The notes beneath the pieces were generated by a model, which worked only from the letters and a program-made list of their open reading frames with translations, was not told where the DNA came from and ran no database searches. 64,000 bases of DNA from Nitrospira sp. (GTDB taxonomy: Bacteria > Nitrospirota > Nitrospiria > Nitrospirales > Nitrospiraceae), in contig SWDS01000008.1 in NCBI GenBank assembly GCA_005116745.1, positions 67,148-131,147 of the forward strand, written 5' to 3'. Every line of letters begins with the position of its first letter. Position 1 is the stretch's first letter. Made by a program: the position numbers and the translations under genes. Shown piece by piece: positions 37,148 through 47,561 of this stretch.

Positions 37148-38368
37148 GGATGGAGGGGCCGCAGGGATCGGAGGCACAGGAGGGGCTTGAGTCAAGGACG
37201 CATCCTGAATCTCTGTCCCAGGATAGTAGTAACGAAGAATGCTCGAAAACGAATAGCCCAATTCCGCCAATTCTTTCGCGCCCCACTGACACAGGCCAAC
37301 CGCATGACCTGCCCCGTAGCCGGAGAAGACGACATCCTGCCCGACCGAGTCGATGGCAAATTGTGTACTGGGCACCACCGTATACCCCACCATTTTGCGC
37401 AGGTCTTCGCCCCGTAGCGTCAACTCCCCGCTCGAGTGCACAATCTGTATGGTCGCCACTCGTCCGGCACGGCTATAGGCAAGCGGTGTGATTCCCAAGA
37501 TTGTTCCTACCGCAAATCCCCGTTGCCGCAAATTCTTTTCCAACGTGTCGAGCTTGACGGAGGCCTTCCATTGATAAAACGGAGACTCAAGATCGAACGG
37601 GCATTCGACACCTTTTAAATATGGGAGATCCTTCGACCACACATTCATGGCATCTTCCGTGATTCCTGCGGCAGTCGACGAGAATGCCGCATAGATCGGA
37701 GCACCTTGGTACACCACCACCAAGCCTCTCGTCGATTCGACCGCCTGGATCACCCGTTCATCGACACCGTGACGGCCACGATAGACCTGATCTTGGGTAC
37801 TAGCAACGACATCGTAGTCCCGTGTGGCACTGAGCATATGTTGGTACAGCGCATAGGTCCTGGCCGCAATGGCCTGAACCTTCAACATCTCGGGATGCCA
37901 GGCAGAATTGACCTCCGCCGGTACCACCCCTTTGACATACTCTTCCAAATCGACATGATTGACGAGGAGCAGTCCCTTCCCTCGCCGAACCAGCTGGATC
38001 ACCCCACTGATTTGTAGGCCACCTTTGTCATCACTCGCGTGAAGTGCTGTCCTCCTGCCGTTTCCATTGAGCCAGAGCTTGAGGTCGTGATTCCCAGCCC
38101 GTAACGTCAGCTGATCGCTCACGACCGGTTTGCCGTTGAGTATCAACGCACGGCCACGCACCTTAATCCGCAAAACAGGCCGATACGACCAGGCCTCATC
38201 ATGTTCATCAGTGACCCAAATGGTCTGATCGGTATGTACTTCCAGCTGCTGGACATCAGGAGCCAAGAGCACGCGAATCGATTGCGCCGCCCCCGCCTCT
38301 GGCATCATGATCGAGCCGAGGCAGATCCCCACTCCCGCTGCGCCGGCCCAGAACCGCGCGGCTATCAT
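37145..38368 (-). CDS. SpoIID/LytB domain protein
   Basis: Exported peptidoglycan-acting protein related to sporulation SpoIID lytic transglycosylases; non-sporulating bacteria use such proteins in wall turnover. Signal peptide, then a beta-rich region, then the SpoIID core (GVVPAEVNSAWHPEMLKVQAIAARTYALYQ, with the catalytic glutamate in PAEV; DVVASTQDQVYRG; GAGHAVGLCQWGAKELAE). The ATG at 38368 overlaps the DUF2905 stop by 4 bp and is preferred to 38383. The proline-rich C-terminus ends in the inverted-repeat element. Confidence 0.9.
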   Translation of the reverse strand: MIAARFWAGAAGVGICLGSIMMPEAGAAQSIRVLLAPDVQQLEVHTDQTIWVTDEHDEAWSYRPVLRIKVRGRALILNGKPVVSDQLTLRAGNHDLKLWLNGNGRRTALHASDDKGGLQISGVIQLVRRGKGLLLVNHVDLEEYVKGVVPAEVNSAWHPEMLKVQAIAARTYALYQHMLSATRDYDVVASTQDQVYRGRHGVDERVIQAVESTRGLVVVYQGAPIYAAFSSTAAGITEDAMNVWSKDLPYLKGVECPFDLESPFYQWKASVKLDTLEKNLRQRGFAVGTILGITPLAYSRAGRVATIQIVHSSGELTLRGEDLRKMVGYTVVPSTQFAIDSVGQDVVFSGYGAGHAVGLCQWGAKELAELGYSFSSILRYYYPGTEIQDASLTQAPPVPPIPAAPPS

Positions 38369-38619
38369 CGGCGAAAGAGCCATCCTATAAAATAGAATAG
38401 CAGACTCAGAAGGATGCTGAGAACAATACTTGTCGCGATGGGAAAATAGAAGCCGAAATTGTCACGTTTGATGGAGAGGTCGCCCGGGAGCTTACCGAGC
38501 CAACTGAAGGCGTTCCCTAAGCCAGGAATCCGCTCCACAACGACCAACAGAACCCCGAGCGCAACGATTCCAAACCCTATTCCGATTAAGACCTTGCCAA
38601 GCGTCGTCCATTCCGGCAT
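38365..38619 (-). CDS. DUF2905 family small membrane protein
   Basis: Eighty-four residues, two spans (LIGIGFGIVALGVLLVVV and TSIVLSILLSLLFYFIGWL) joined by a loop with the family signature LGKLPGDLSIKRDNFGFYFP. Function unknown. These genes often sit beside queA/ruv-type housekeeping genes, as here. Overlaps the SpoIID gene by 4 bp. Confidence 0.88.
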   Translation of the reverse strand: MPEWTTLGKVLIGIGFGIVALGVLLVVVERIPGLGNAFSWLGKLPGDLSIKRDNFGFYFPIATSIVLSILLSLLFYFIGWLFRR

Positions 38620-38676
38620 CGACTTTCATCCCAATGAGCGGCGTCTGCAAGCAGTCGGGGAACACAGCACACAGCA

Positions 38677-39699
38677 CTAGCCATTGACCAAACATTCTGC
38701 GATCTGAATGGCATTCAGCGCGGCTCCTTTGCGAAGATTGTCGGAGACCACCCACAGATTGAGGCCGTTCGTGATCGATTCATCCTCCCGTACGCGACCG
38801 ATATAGACCTCATCTTTTCCGGTCGCATCGAGCGGCATCGGATACAGCTTCTTCACTGGATCGTCATAGACAATCACGCCGGGCATGGCGGCCAGTGCAG
38901 CACGCGCCTCGTTCGCCGTCAATGGACGCTCCAATTCAACGTTGATTGCCTCAGAATGGCAGCGCAGCACGGGAACCCGTACCGTCGTGGCGGTGACCCG
39001 AAGGCCCGGTGCATTGAGAATCTTTCGTGTTTCCTTGGCAATCTTCACCTCCTCCGAACAGTCACCCCCATCATTAAACGAGCCGATGTGCGGCAAGAGA
39101 TTGAAGGCAATCTGGTGGGGATAGATTTCGATTTTGATGTCTCGAAACGCCAGGAGATCTTTGGTTTGCTCCATCAGCTCGTCCATCGCTGCCGAACCCG
39201 TCCCCGAAACGGACTGAAACGTCGTCACCACCACACGCTTCACCCCCACCGCGTCATGAAGGGGCTTGAGTGCCATCACCAACGGAGTGGTCGTACAGTT
39301 TGGAATAGCCACGATTCCTCGAGGCATCAAGCCTAATGCAGCGGCATTCACTTCGGGAACCACCAAAGGAACCTGATCATCCATCCGGAACACAGCACTA
39401 TCGTCGATGACAACGATTCCAGCCGCGCCCAATCGCTGGCCATACTCTTTGCTGATGGCATCAGTAGCCGAGATAAACGCCAAATCCACTCCCTCGAACG
39501 AAGAGGATTCGGTCAGCTCTTCAACTGTCCACTCCCTGTCCTGACAGGTCATCACTTCGCCGGCTGACCGTTTAGACGCAAAAAGCCGGAGGCTGGCAAG
39601 TGGAAATTTCCGTTCCTCTAAAATCTCCAGCGTTTCTTGCCCAACCGCGCCGGTGGCTCCAAGAACGGCCACCGTATACCCTGGTTTCTTCTTGATCAT
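38677..39699 (-). CDS. asd: Aspartate-semialdehyde dehydrogenase
   Basis: Makes aspartate semialdehyde for lysine, threonine, methionine and diaminopimelate. The NADP motif is VAVLGATGAVGQETLEIL, the active cysteine is in GIVAIPNCTTTPLVMAL, and a later FNLLPHIGSFNDGG and catalytic H in LRCHSEAINVEL follow. Length 340 is typical. The ATG at 39699 begins the homologous region; the open frame up to 39906 lies in the NHL gene. It follows that gene by 7 bp. Confidence 0.97.
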   Translation of the reverse strand: MIKKKPGYTVAVLGATGAVGQETLEILEERKFPLASLRLFASKRSAGEVMTCQDREWTVEELTESSSFEGVDLAFISATDAISKEYGQRLGAAGIVVIDDSAVFRMDDQVPLVVPEVNAAALGLMPRGIVAIPNCTTTPLVMALKPLHDAVGVKRVVVTTFQSVSGTGSAAMDELMEQTKDLLAFRDIKIEIYPHQIAFNLLPHIGSFNDGGDCSEEVKIAKETRKILNAPGLRVTATTVRVPVLRCHSEAINVELERPLTANEARAALAAMPGVIVYDDPVKKLYPMPLDATGKDEVYIGRVREDESITNGLNLWVVSDNLRKGAALNAIQIAECLVNG

Positions 39700-39706
39700 G
39701 AAGCGC

Positions 39707-40915
39707 CTACTCCAATGCCAATACGCGAATACGATGATTAAAGGTGTCGGCCACCAGCAACGCTCCGTCGCGATCGGCAACGATACCGAATGGGTAACAC
39801 AAACTTGCTTCTCGTGCGACGCCGCCATCGCCGGAATAAGATGGAACGCCTTGCCCCGCAACGCAGAAGCCCATCCCTGATTCCCAATCCCACTGCCGGA
39901 TGACATGATTGTCTGAATCGGTCAGAAAGAGATGTCCCTCATGATCGAATGCAATTCCAGTCGGGCGCGAAAGACTGGCTGACGGCGCATCCGATGGCGA
40001 CTCATACCGATAGACTCCGCCGTCGCCGGCCACTGTGGTCATCAACCCTGACGAGAGTTCGACGCATCGCACTCGGCCATTGAACGTATCAGCAACATAG
40101 AGCCGATCCGCCACGAGCGCCAATCCACTGGGACCGGCAAGAGAGATCTCGATCGCTCGCTTCCCATCACCATCGTACGTCGCAATCCCGTTTCCAGCAA
40201 TCGTCTGAATCACACCGGTCTTGAGATCGACCATCCGTACACGATGATTGCTCTGATCAGCGATATAGAGTCGTCCCGCGTTGTCGATGGCCAGCGCCGC
40301 TGGTTCATTGAGTGCCGCCTGGTTGGCAGGACCGCCATCGCCGGAGAAGCGTGCCTGACCAGTTCCGGCCACGGTCGACATGATCCCGGTTTCAGCATCG
40401 ACCATCCGCACGCGATGATTCATCGTATCAGCGATATAGAGATTCCCCTCCCGATCCACCACGACCGCCGTCGGGAAGTTGAGATGGGCACTCACCGCTG
40501 GCCCGCCGTCTCCACCATACTGTTTGGGAGACGCGACTGCGTGATTCGTCCAATACCGGACCGTTCCGCTCACATCAGCATGTTGAGTAAATTTTGCGGG
40601 ACTACGTTCGCCAGCATCATCGGCCAAAGGGTCTTCATCCGTGAGTGGGACGGGAGCGTCTCGTTGTACAGCCGCATGCAGGTGCTCCCCGCCGAATGTC
40701 CCAGCTACGGTTGATAGCATACCGGTGGCACGATCGACTTTGCGAACGAGATGATTTTCGGAATCGGCGACATAGACATTCCCGTGACAATCGACCGTCA
40801 CACCCTTCGGCTCGTTCAAACAGCCCTGCATTGAAGGTCCGCCATCTCCCGCACAGCCAGGTTCGCCGTTACCAGCAAGTGTTCTGATCATCCGTGTAGA
40901 AAGAATGGCAGCCAT
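39707..40915 (-). CDS. NHL-repeat protein
   Basis: A 402-residue predicted beta-propeller. About seven repeats carry LNEPKGVTVDCHGNVYVADSENHLVRKVD-type blades (each with VYVADSENHRVRxVD and a GDGGPA linker, e.g. AGTGQARFSGDGGPANQA). There is no signal peptide, so it should be cytoplasmic. Role unknown; the fold usually binds proteins, RNA or cofactors. It sits between leuB (16 bp) and asd (7 bp), apparently co-transcribed with amino acid biosynthesis genes. Confidence 0.85.
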   Translation of the reverse strand: MAAILSTRMIRTLAGNGEPGCAGDGGPSMQGCLNEPKGVTVDCHGNVYVADSENHLVRKVDRATGMLSTVAGTFGGEHLHAAVQRDAPVPLTDEDPLADDAGERSPAKFTQHADVSGTVRYWTNHAVASPKQYGGDGGPAVSAHLNFPTAVVVDREGNLYIADTMNHRVRMVDAETGIMSTVAGTGQARFSGDGGPANQAALNEPAALAIDNAGRLYIADQSNHRVRMVDLKTGVIQTIAGNGIATYDGDGKRAIEISLAGPSGLALVADRLYVADTFNGRVRCVELSSGLMTTVAGDGGVYRYESPSDAPSASLSRPTGIAFDHEGHLFLTDSDNHVIRQWDWESGMGFCVAGQGVPSYSGDGGVAREASLCYPFGIVADRDGALLVADTFNHRIRVLALE

Positions 40916-40931
40916 GGTTCAGCGTCGAGGA

Positions 40932-42005
40932 CTAATTCAAGTTTCGGAGAATTGCCTCGCCCATCTCCACAGTACCAACAATCTTCCCTCCAGGGCTCTG
41001 AATATCTTTGGTTCGATAGCCAAGGTCGAGGGTTTTCACGATGGCCTGTTCGATGGCTTCCGCTTCTTGATCGAGTTGGAAGGCATACGACAGCATCATG
41101 GCAGCCGATGAGATCGTGGCGATGGGGTTCGCGATATTTTTCCCTGCGATATCCGGGGCACTCCCATGAATCGGCTCAAAGAGGCCGATCTTGGCCCCGA
41201 TACTTGCCGACGGCAACATCCCGATCGAGCCGGTCAGCATCGCCGCTTCATCGCTCAGAATGTCTCCGAACATGTTATTGCAGAGCAGCACGTCGAATTG
41301 TCGGGGGTTTCGCACCAGTTGCATGGCAGCGTTATCCACATAGATATGTCCCAGTTCAACGTCCGGATAGGACGCGTGGACGTCGATGACTACCTTGCGC
41401 CACAGTTCAGATGATTCCAACACATTCGCCTTGTCGACCGAGGTGACCTTCTTGCGCCGTTTCCTCGCCGCCTCGAACGCAACCTTGGCGATTCGTCGAA
41501 CCTCTTCCGTTGTATACACTTCCGTATTAACCCCTCGCTCTTCACCGTTCGGCAACTTTTCGATCCCCTTCGGTTTGCCGAAGTAGATCCCGCCGGTAAG
41601 CTCGCGGATTACGAGGATATCGATCCCCTCGACCACCTCGCGCTTCAACGTGGACGCATCCACTAAATTCGAATAGAGCTTCGCCGGCCTCAAGTTAGCA
41701 TAGAGTCCTAACGCTTCCCGGATTCCGAGTAGTGCGCGTTCCGGCCGAAGGCTATACTCCAAACTCTCCCATCGAGGTCCCCCAACGGCACCCAGCAAGA
41801 CGGCATCGCTTTGCTTGGCAAGCGCCAAGGTGTCATTTGGCAGCGGCACCCCCACTTTATCAATCGCCTGCCCACCGATATCAGCTGCAACAAACTCGAA
41901 CGAGTGCCCATACTTCTCAGCAATGACCTTCAGAACCTTCACGGCTTCTGGAACAATCTCACGCCCAACTCCGTCGCCCGCCATTACCGCAATCTTGGCC
42001 TTCAC
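40932..42005 (-). CDS. leuB: 3-isopropylmalate dehydrogenase
   Basis: Third step of leucine synthesis, oxidative decarboxylation of 3-isopropylmalate with NAD. Motifs: [49 protein letters not shown], the tyrosine in [46 protein letters not shown], and the NAD site [19 protein letters not shown]. The start is GTG at 42005 with AAAGGAG six bases upstream; the in-frame ATG at 42026 is an alternative. Length 357. Confidence 0.97.
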   Translation of the reverse strand: MKAKIAVMAGDGVGREIVPEAVKVLKVIAEKYGHSFEFVAADIGGQAIDKVGVPLPNDTLALAKQSDAVLLGAVGGPRWESLEYSLRPERALLGIREALGLYANLRPAKLYSNLVDASTLKREVVEGIDILVIRELTGGIYFGKPKGIEKLPNGEERGVNTEVYTTEEVRRIAKVAFEAARKRRKKVTSVDKANVLESSELWRKVVIDVHASYPDVELGHIYVDNAAMQLVRNPRQFDVLLCNNMFGDILSDEAAMLTGSIGMLPSASIGAKIGLFEPIHGSAPDIAGKNIANPIATISSAAMMLSYAFQLDQEAEAIEQAIVKTLDLGYRTKDIQSPGGKIVGTVEMGEAILRNLN

Positions 42006-42040
42006 TGTTGCTCCTTTCGATAACACAATCGGCTCATGGC

Positions 42041-42409
42041 CTATTCCAGTATCGTTTCATCTTCGATCCGCCAGGCCGGATCAACGAGACACAAAAACTC
42101 GATATCGGTCTCTCCACTATTTTCCACAAGCTGGTGCCCTCCTGGCGGCACATAGATGGTCGTTCCGGCTTCGATCACCGTGACGTGGTCGTCGATCGTG
42201 AAGTGGCCCCGCCCTGCAATAAAATAATAGACTTCCGACGAGACCAACACATGGCGCTTCGAGCGTTGGCCAGACGGTAATGTCCCGTGGGCTAGACTAT
42301 AATTGAGGTTGAGCTGATGCTTGGCAGGGTGAAAAATCTCCCGCAAACGTGTCTCGTCTCCAGCCAGAAACTCGGGGCGATCCGCCAGCGTCACCTTGAA
42401 CACGGACAA
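42041..42409 (-). CDS. Cupin-domain protein
   Basis: A 122-residue single cupin barrel. Metal-binding residues are seen in [22 protein letters not shown] (an H..E motif) and in [13 protein letters not shown] (second motif histidine). It resembles sugar- or amino-acid-related cupins without a clear assignment. Located between leuA (59 bp) and leuB (35 bp), so probably expressed under the same T-box control. Confidence 0.8.
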   Translation of the reverse strand: MSVFKVTLADRPEFLAGDETRLREIFHPAKHQLNLNYSLAHGTLPSGQRSKRHVLVSSEVYYFIAGRGHFTIDDHVTVIEAGTTIYVPPGGHQLVENSGETDIEFLCLVDPAWRIEDETILE

Positions 42410-42468
42410 GCCCTCTCAATCCAACAGGCCTCACCACAGACAGTGAAACTGTACCGTGGAGATCCGCG

Positions 42469-44016
42469 TCAAATCAAGTTCACCTTCTGCTCGCCTTGCG
42501 CCTGTTTTGTCGCCAGGTAGGCCAACTTATTCAGGGCGCTGATATACGCCCGAGCAGAGGCCGTAATGATATCGGTATCGGCGCCGTGGCCTGTGACCGT
42601 CCGACCATCCTCTTGCACCCGCACTGACACTTCACCCTGTGCATCTGTTCCACCAGTGATGGCCTTCACAACATACATCAACAACTTGCTCTTCGTCTGT
42701 GTCATAGCCGCAATGGTGCGGTACACGGCATCCACCGGCCCATCACCAGTCCCGGTTTGAACAGTGGGGGTGCCGTCGATTTCCAGTTCGACTGTGGCTG
42801 TTGGAACCCGATCCGTTCCACTCGATACCTGTAGTCCCTTGAGTCCAATGCGCTCGCCCATCTTCGACAACTCTTCGGAGACAATCACCTCGAGGTCTTC
42901 CTCGAAAATCTCTTTCTTTTGATCGGCAAGTTTCTTGAACCGCTCGAAGGCATGGTTGACCTCTGCCTCGCCGAGCTTGTACCCCAACTCTTCGAGACGC
43001 TGTCGGAACGCATGACGCCCAGATAACTTACCCATCACCATTTGGCTTTCGACCAATCCGATCGATTCCGGGCGCATGATTTCATAGGTCGTCTTCTCTT
43101 TGAGCAAGCCATCCTGATGAATGCCTGACGTATGGGCAAAGGCGTTTGCCCCAACGATCGCCTTATTGGGTTGCACCACCATCCCTGTGATCTTGCTGAC
43201 CAGACGACTGGTCTTCGCAATTTCCTCGGTTCGAATACGAGTATCCGCCTGATAGAAATCCGCCCTGGTACGGAGTCCCATCGCGATTTCTTCCAAGGAT
43301 GTGTTCCCAGCGCGCTCTCCGATTCCGTTGATCGTACATTCCACTTGGCCGGCCCCATTCATAATCGCCGCCAAGCTGTTCCCCACTGCAACCCCCAGAT
43401 CGTTGTGGCAATGGACCGAAATCACCGCGTGTTTGGCATTGGGAACCTTATCGCAAATCCCCTTGATCAGTGCGCCAAATTCTTGTGGGACGGCGTACCC
43501 TACCGTGTCAGGAATATTCACCGTGCTAGCTCCGGCAGCGATGACCGCCTCAATGACCTCGTAGAGAAACGAGGGATCTGATCGGCTCGCATCCATTGGA
43601 GAAAATTCGACATCATCCACATAACCCCGCGCCCGCTGGACCATCTCCACCGCACGCTGCTTGGCTTGCTCCCGTGTCATCCGGAACTGGTGTTTCAAAT
43701 GAATATCGGACGTTGACAGGAACGTATGGATGCGAACTTTTGGCGCGCCTTTCAACGCTTCCCATGCTCGATCGATATCTTCGGGTCGAGCCCGTGCCAG
43801 ACTACAGATCGTCGGTCCTTCGACCTCCTGTGCGATACGCCGCACCGCTTCAAAGTCTCCGGGCGAGCTATAGGCGAATCCTGCCTCAATAATATCGACA
43901 CCAAGCCGGGCCAGTTGTTTGGCGACCATGACCTTTTCTTCCACGTTCATACTGGCGCCAGGCGATTGTTCGCCATCTCTCAAGGTCGTATCAAAAATTT
44001 TGATCATGCGTGCCAT
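42469..44016 (-). CDS. leuA: 2-isopropylmalate synthase
   Basis: First committed step of leucine synthesis: acetyl-CoA plus 2-oxoisovalerate. The HMGL domain opens [20 protein letters not shown] with the metal-binding aspartate, continues with [21 protein letters not shown] and ends in a LeuA allosteric domain for leucine feedback (residues 390-515, [26 protein letters not shown]). Length 515 is standard. The ATG at 44016 has GGAGG eight bases upstream; the open frame beyond it runs into the leader. Transcription is under a T-box leader. Confidence 0.98.
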   Translation of the reverse strand: MARMIKIFDTTLRDGEQSPGASMNVEEKVMVAKQLARLGVDIIEAGFAYSSPGDFEAVRRIAQEVEGPTICSLARARPEDIDRAWEALKGAPKVRIHTFLSTSDIHLKHQFRMTREQAKQRAVEMVQRARGYVDDVEFSPMDASRSDPSFLYEVIEAVIAAGASTVNIPDTVGYAVPQEFGALIKGICDKVPNAKHAVISVHCHNDLGVAVGNSLAAIMNGAGQVECTINGIGERAGNTSLEEIAMGLRTRADFYQADTRIRTEEIAKTSRLVSKITGMVVQPNKAIVGANAFAHTSGIHQDGLLKEKTTYEIMRPESIGLVESQMVMGKLSGRHAFRQRLEELGYKLGEAEVNHAFERFKKLADQKKEIFEEDLEVIVSEELSKMGERIGLKGLQVSSGTDRVPTATVELEIDGTPTVQTGTGDGPVDAVYRTIAAMTQTKSKLLMYVVKAITGGTDAQGEVSVRVQEDGRTVTGHGADTDIITASARAYISALNKLAYLATKQAQGEQKVNLI

Positions 44017-44031
44017 GGTTGACCTCCGATG

Positions 44032-44155
44032 CAAGCTGCTCAAAAATTCCTTCCGGCAAGGCCGCAAGGAGTGAGAACCCCGAGGCGTACGCGTGTGGTA
44101 CGTTGAGGGGTTTGAACGACTGAGACCGCAACGGGAAGGCTTTTTCAGCAGCTTG
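44032..44155. repeat. 124-bp palindromic element in the leuA leader
   Basis: The ends CAAGCTGCTCAAAAATTCC (44032) and, inverted, CAAGCTGCTGAAAAAGCC (44155) are near-perfect inverted repeats; the interior also folds back (TTCCTTCCGGCAAGG near the left, CGGGAAGGC near the right). No coding content. It sits exactly between the T-box terminator's T tract and the leuA ribosome-binding site. The look is that of dispersed intergenic palindromes common in Nitrospira. Confidence 0.65.
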
Positions 44156-44435
44156 TAAAAAACAAAAGCCTCCATCCCTATGAGACCCAGGGACGAAGGC
44201 TTGACGCACTCCGTGGTACCACCCTGATGTAGTCTGAGGACCAACTGGTCGTCAAACCCTTCATTCAGCCTCTTACGAAGGCAAGGCGGAATCTCCTACT
44301 TCATGTTCGGAGATTCGGCTCGGAGGCGAGTTCGGCGACATCTAGGCTGGTTTGCACCACCCACCAGCTCTCTTCACAACACTGATCACCCCATGTCTAG
44401 ATGACTCGCGTACTACTCCTCGTCTTCGCCGTTCA
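44156..44435 (-). promoter_or_regulatory. T-box riboswitch (probably tRNA-Leu) of leuA
   Basis: The T-box sequence AGGGTGGTACCACGG is at 44225-44211 on the minus strand. Upstream is a Stem I of normal length, with GAGGAGTAGTACGCGAG on its 5' side, AGAGAGCTGGTGGGTGG and GCAAACCAGC forming the distal loop region, and GAACTCGCC on its 3' side. The best specifier candidate is CUC (44330-44328), a leucine codon. A terminator follows. Uncharged tRNA-Leu would stabilise the antiterminator and allow leuA transcription. T-boxes on leuA are known outside Firmicutes, for example in Deltaproteobacteria. Confidence 0.9.
44166..44202 (-). terminator. T-box attenuator terminator
   Basis: Fourteen-pair stem (AAGCCTTCGTCCCT with AGGGATGGAGGCTT on the minus strand) and a nine-base loop, followed by TTTTGTTTTTT. 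It is the conditional terminator of the leuA T-box, 9 bases downstream of the T-box sequence. Confidence 0.9.
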
Positions 44436-44469
44436 CAAATTTTTCAGTTTCTCCCACTGTTATCCGCCG

Positions 44470-45276
44470 TTATAAATTTGATTCAATCGGCGGAGGCTCG
44501 ACTTTTCCGATGCTCTTTTTCCCAGCTGCAGGAGCAACCAGCGAAAAAACTCTCTCGACCGGTCCCATCAATGCATAGCCGGCAAAGATGACAAATAACA
44601 TGACCGCTGGCCAAGCTGCCACCAGCATCAGCGTCAGAATACCCCAGACCAGGTAGGTAATCTGCCTGTGGCCCTTAAATTTCAGCTCTTTAAAGCTTCG
44701 ATACTTGATCGTGCTGACCATTAGAAACGAAAGCGCCAACGTCATGAGCAAGACCACGATCGGCCTGACATCACCTCCCATCTTGAGGAGGTAATGATCA
44801 AAGACCACCAGTGACGCCACCACCCCGGCTGCGGCTGGGATCGCGAGACCCGTAAAGTACTTCCCATCTGCTAGCGCGACGGTAGAGTTGAATCGCGCTA
44901 ACCGCACGGCGCCCATTGCCACATAGGCAAACATCACGGCCACGCCAAACGTACCCTGCCCACTTAACGCCCACGAGTAGATCAACAACCCCGGTGCGAC
45001 ACCAAATGACACGACATCGGACAGCGAGTCATACTCCATCCCGAACTGACTCGTACTATTAGTCAATCTGGCCGACTTGCCATCCAAAACGTCAAAAATC
45101 ATGGCGACAAGAATCGCGATGGCTGCTTCCAGATAGTGACCGTTAAAAACGGACAGAATGGCGAACACGCCGCAAAATAAGTTACCGGTCGTGAAGAGGT
45201 TTGGAATGAGATGCATAGCGGCTTTCCGCCGTTTCCCATCTTTCCCGAACGAGTTTTTGAAGCCTGCCGTTTTCAT
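44470..45276 (-). CDS. pssA: CDP-diacylglycerol-serine O-phosphatidyltransferase
   Basis: Makes phosphatidylserine at the membrane. The CDP-alcohol motif appears as DVLDGKSARLTNSTSQFGMEYDSLSDVVSFG (D-G-x2-A-R-x8-G-x3-D-x3-D). About eight hydrophobic spans, length 268. Its ATG overlaps the psd stop by 4 bp, so the two consecutive phosphatidylethanolamine steps are coupled. Confidence 0.96.
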   Translation of the reverse strand: MKTAGFKNSFGKDGKRRKAAMHLIPNLFTTGNLFCGVFAILSVFNGHYLEAAIAILVAMIFDVLDGKSARLTNSTSQFGMEYDSLSDVVSFGVAPGLLIYSWALSGQGTFGVAVMFAYVAMGAVRLARFNSTVALADGKYFTGLAIPAAAGVVASLVVFDHYLLKMGGDVRPIVVLLMTLALSFLMVSTIKYRSFKELKFKGHRQITYLVWGILTLMLVAAWPAVMLFVIFAGYALMGPVERVFSLVAPAAGKKSIGKVEPPPIESNL

Positions 45277-45923
45277 GGCAACTCTCCAATAATGGTTTCG
45301 CCGCCTTTCACACGATCACCCACCGCCACCCGAATCTTTGTACCTATCGGAAGGAACGTATCCATGCGCGACCCGAACCGGATCAAGCCATATCGCTCAC
45401 CACGTATCGCCTGCTCCCGATCCGAGATCCAACAGACGATTCGCCGAGCGATCAGCCCCGCGACTTGCACACACAACACCTTGATGCCGTTGTGCGTCTT
45501 GATCATCACAGCGTTCTGTTCGTTCCGCAGCGTTGCATCCGGCTTGCTCGCAACCAAAAACAACCCCGGCTGATACTGAATACCTTCCACGACCCCATCG
45601 CAAGGCATACGGTTAATGTGGACATCGAAGACATTCAAAAAGATCGTAAGCCTGACACTACGTTCTTTCAGGTAGCGGGGCTCAAACTCTTCCTCGATGG
45701 CGATCACCTTGCCATCGCCGGGTGCAACAATCAGATTGGGACCTTGTGGGATCACTCGGGCCGGGTTTCGAAAAAACCAGGCAGAGAACAGCGTTGCAAT
45801 CCCACCAAGAAACGCAACAACCGGCCATCCCAGCCATGCTGTCAAGAGTGTAACGCCGACAGGAGCTGCAATGAAGGGAATTCCTTCTTTGGCAAAGGGA
45901 ACACCGACAGCACGATCCGCCAC
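45273..45923 (-). CDS. psd: Phosphatidylserine decarboxylase proenzyme
   Basis: Decarboxylates phosphatidylserine to phosphatidylethanolamine. The 216-residue form is the short type with N-terminal spans; the self-cleavage site that creates the pyruvoyl group is the Gly-Ser in GLIRFGSRMDTFLP near residue 185. FLNVFDVHINRMPCDG and VQVAGLIARRIVCW are conserved. The start is GTG at 45923 with GAGG six bases upstream. Next to ilvC (9 bp). Confidence 0.96.
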   Translation of the reverse strand: MADRAVGVPFAKEGIPFIAAPVGVTLLTAWLGWPVVAFLGGIATLFSAWFFRNPARVIPQGPNLIVAPGDGKVIAIEEEFEPRYLKERSVRLTIFLNVFDVHINRMPCDGVVEGIQYQPGLFLVASKPDATLRNEQNAVMIKTHNGIKVLCVQVAGLIARRIVCWISDREQAIRGERYGLIRFGSRMDTFLPIGTKIRVAVGDRVKGGETIIGELP

Positions 45924-45932
45924 GGAACAACC

Positions 45933-46949
<1,017 letters not shown>

Positions 46950-47003
46950 TCACCCTTTCCATCATCCTTCAATAATATCGAAAGTTACGTACGTCGCAGA
47001 ACG

Positions 47004-47522
47004 CTACTCACGAGCGATTTTCTTCGCCTGAGAGACAGCGGGACGGACCGGCTCACGTGCAACGGCGACCCGACCGGTACGGATCAAATCCTTGATCCCA
47101 AGCGGCTGTAACAAGTTGATAATCGCTTCAACCTTCTTGGGATCTCCGGAGACTTCGATCGTGTAGGTACTCGGGGTCGAATCGATCACATTCGCTCGAA
47201 AGATATCCACGATCCTGAGCGCTTCGGCTCTATCCGCATCCTTCGTATGGACCTTGATAATCGCCGTCTCTCGTGAGACAAACTCCGTCTCATTCAAATC
47301 CACGACCTTGATGACATCAATGAGTTTATTCAGCTGCTTCACGATCTGCTCAATAATCCGCTCATCACCCGACGTCACAATCGTCATCTGAGACATGGAT
47401 GGATCAAGCGTCGGAGCGACTGACAGGCTCTCGATATTGAACCCACGGCCGCTGAATAATCCTGCAACCCGTGATAAGACGCCAAATTTATTTTCAACTG
47501 TTACTGAAATAATATGTTCCAT
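47004..47522 (-). CDS. ilvN: Acetolactate synthase small subunit
   Basis: Regulatory subunit giving valine feedback. An ACT domain opens ISVTVENKFGVLSRVAGLFSGRGFNIESL, followed by the C-terminal domain (VDIFRANVIDSTPSTYTIEVSGDPKKVEAIINLL). Length 172 is typical of IlvH/IlvN. It follows ilvB by 39 bp. Confidence 0.97.
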   Translation of the reverse strand: MEHIISVTVENKFGVLSRVAGLFSGRGFNIESLSVAPTLDPSMSQMTIVTSGDERIIEQIVKQLNKLIDVIKVVDLNETEFVSRETAIIKVHTKDADRAEALRIVDIFRANVIDSTPSTYTIEVSGDPKKVEAIINLLQPLGIKDLIRTGRVAVAREPVRPAVSQAKKIARE

Positions 47523-47561
47523 GCAACGCTTTCAGCTGATAGTCGTTTGCCGACAGTTTCC

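Noticed and set aside
36948..37148. 66-codon open frame in the queA-SpoIID gap
   Set aside because: It lies wholly inside the inverted-repeat element and both strands are open there, so it is more likely chance within a structured element.
35913..37292. Long N-terminal extension of QueA (459 codons)
   Set aside because: The extra 120 codons cover the inverted-repeat element and antisense SpoIID sequence; QueA homology begins at MHLSEFDF (36932).
42469..44244. N-terminal extension of LeuA (591 codons)
   Set aside because: The extra codons read through the palindromic element and the T-box terminator; the ATG at 44016 has a strong ribosome-binding site.
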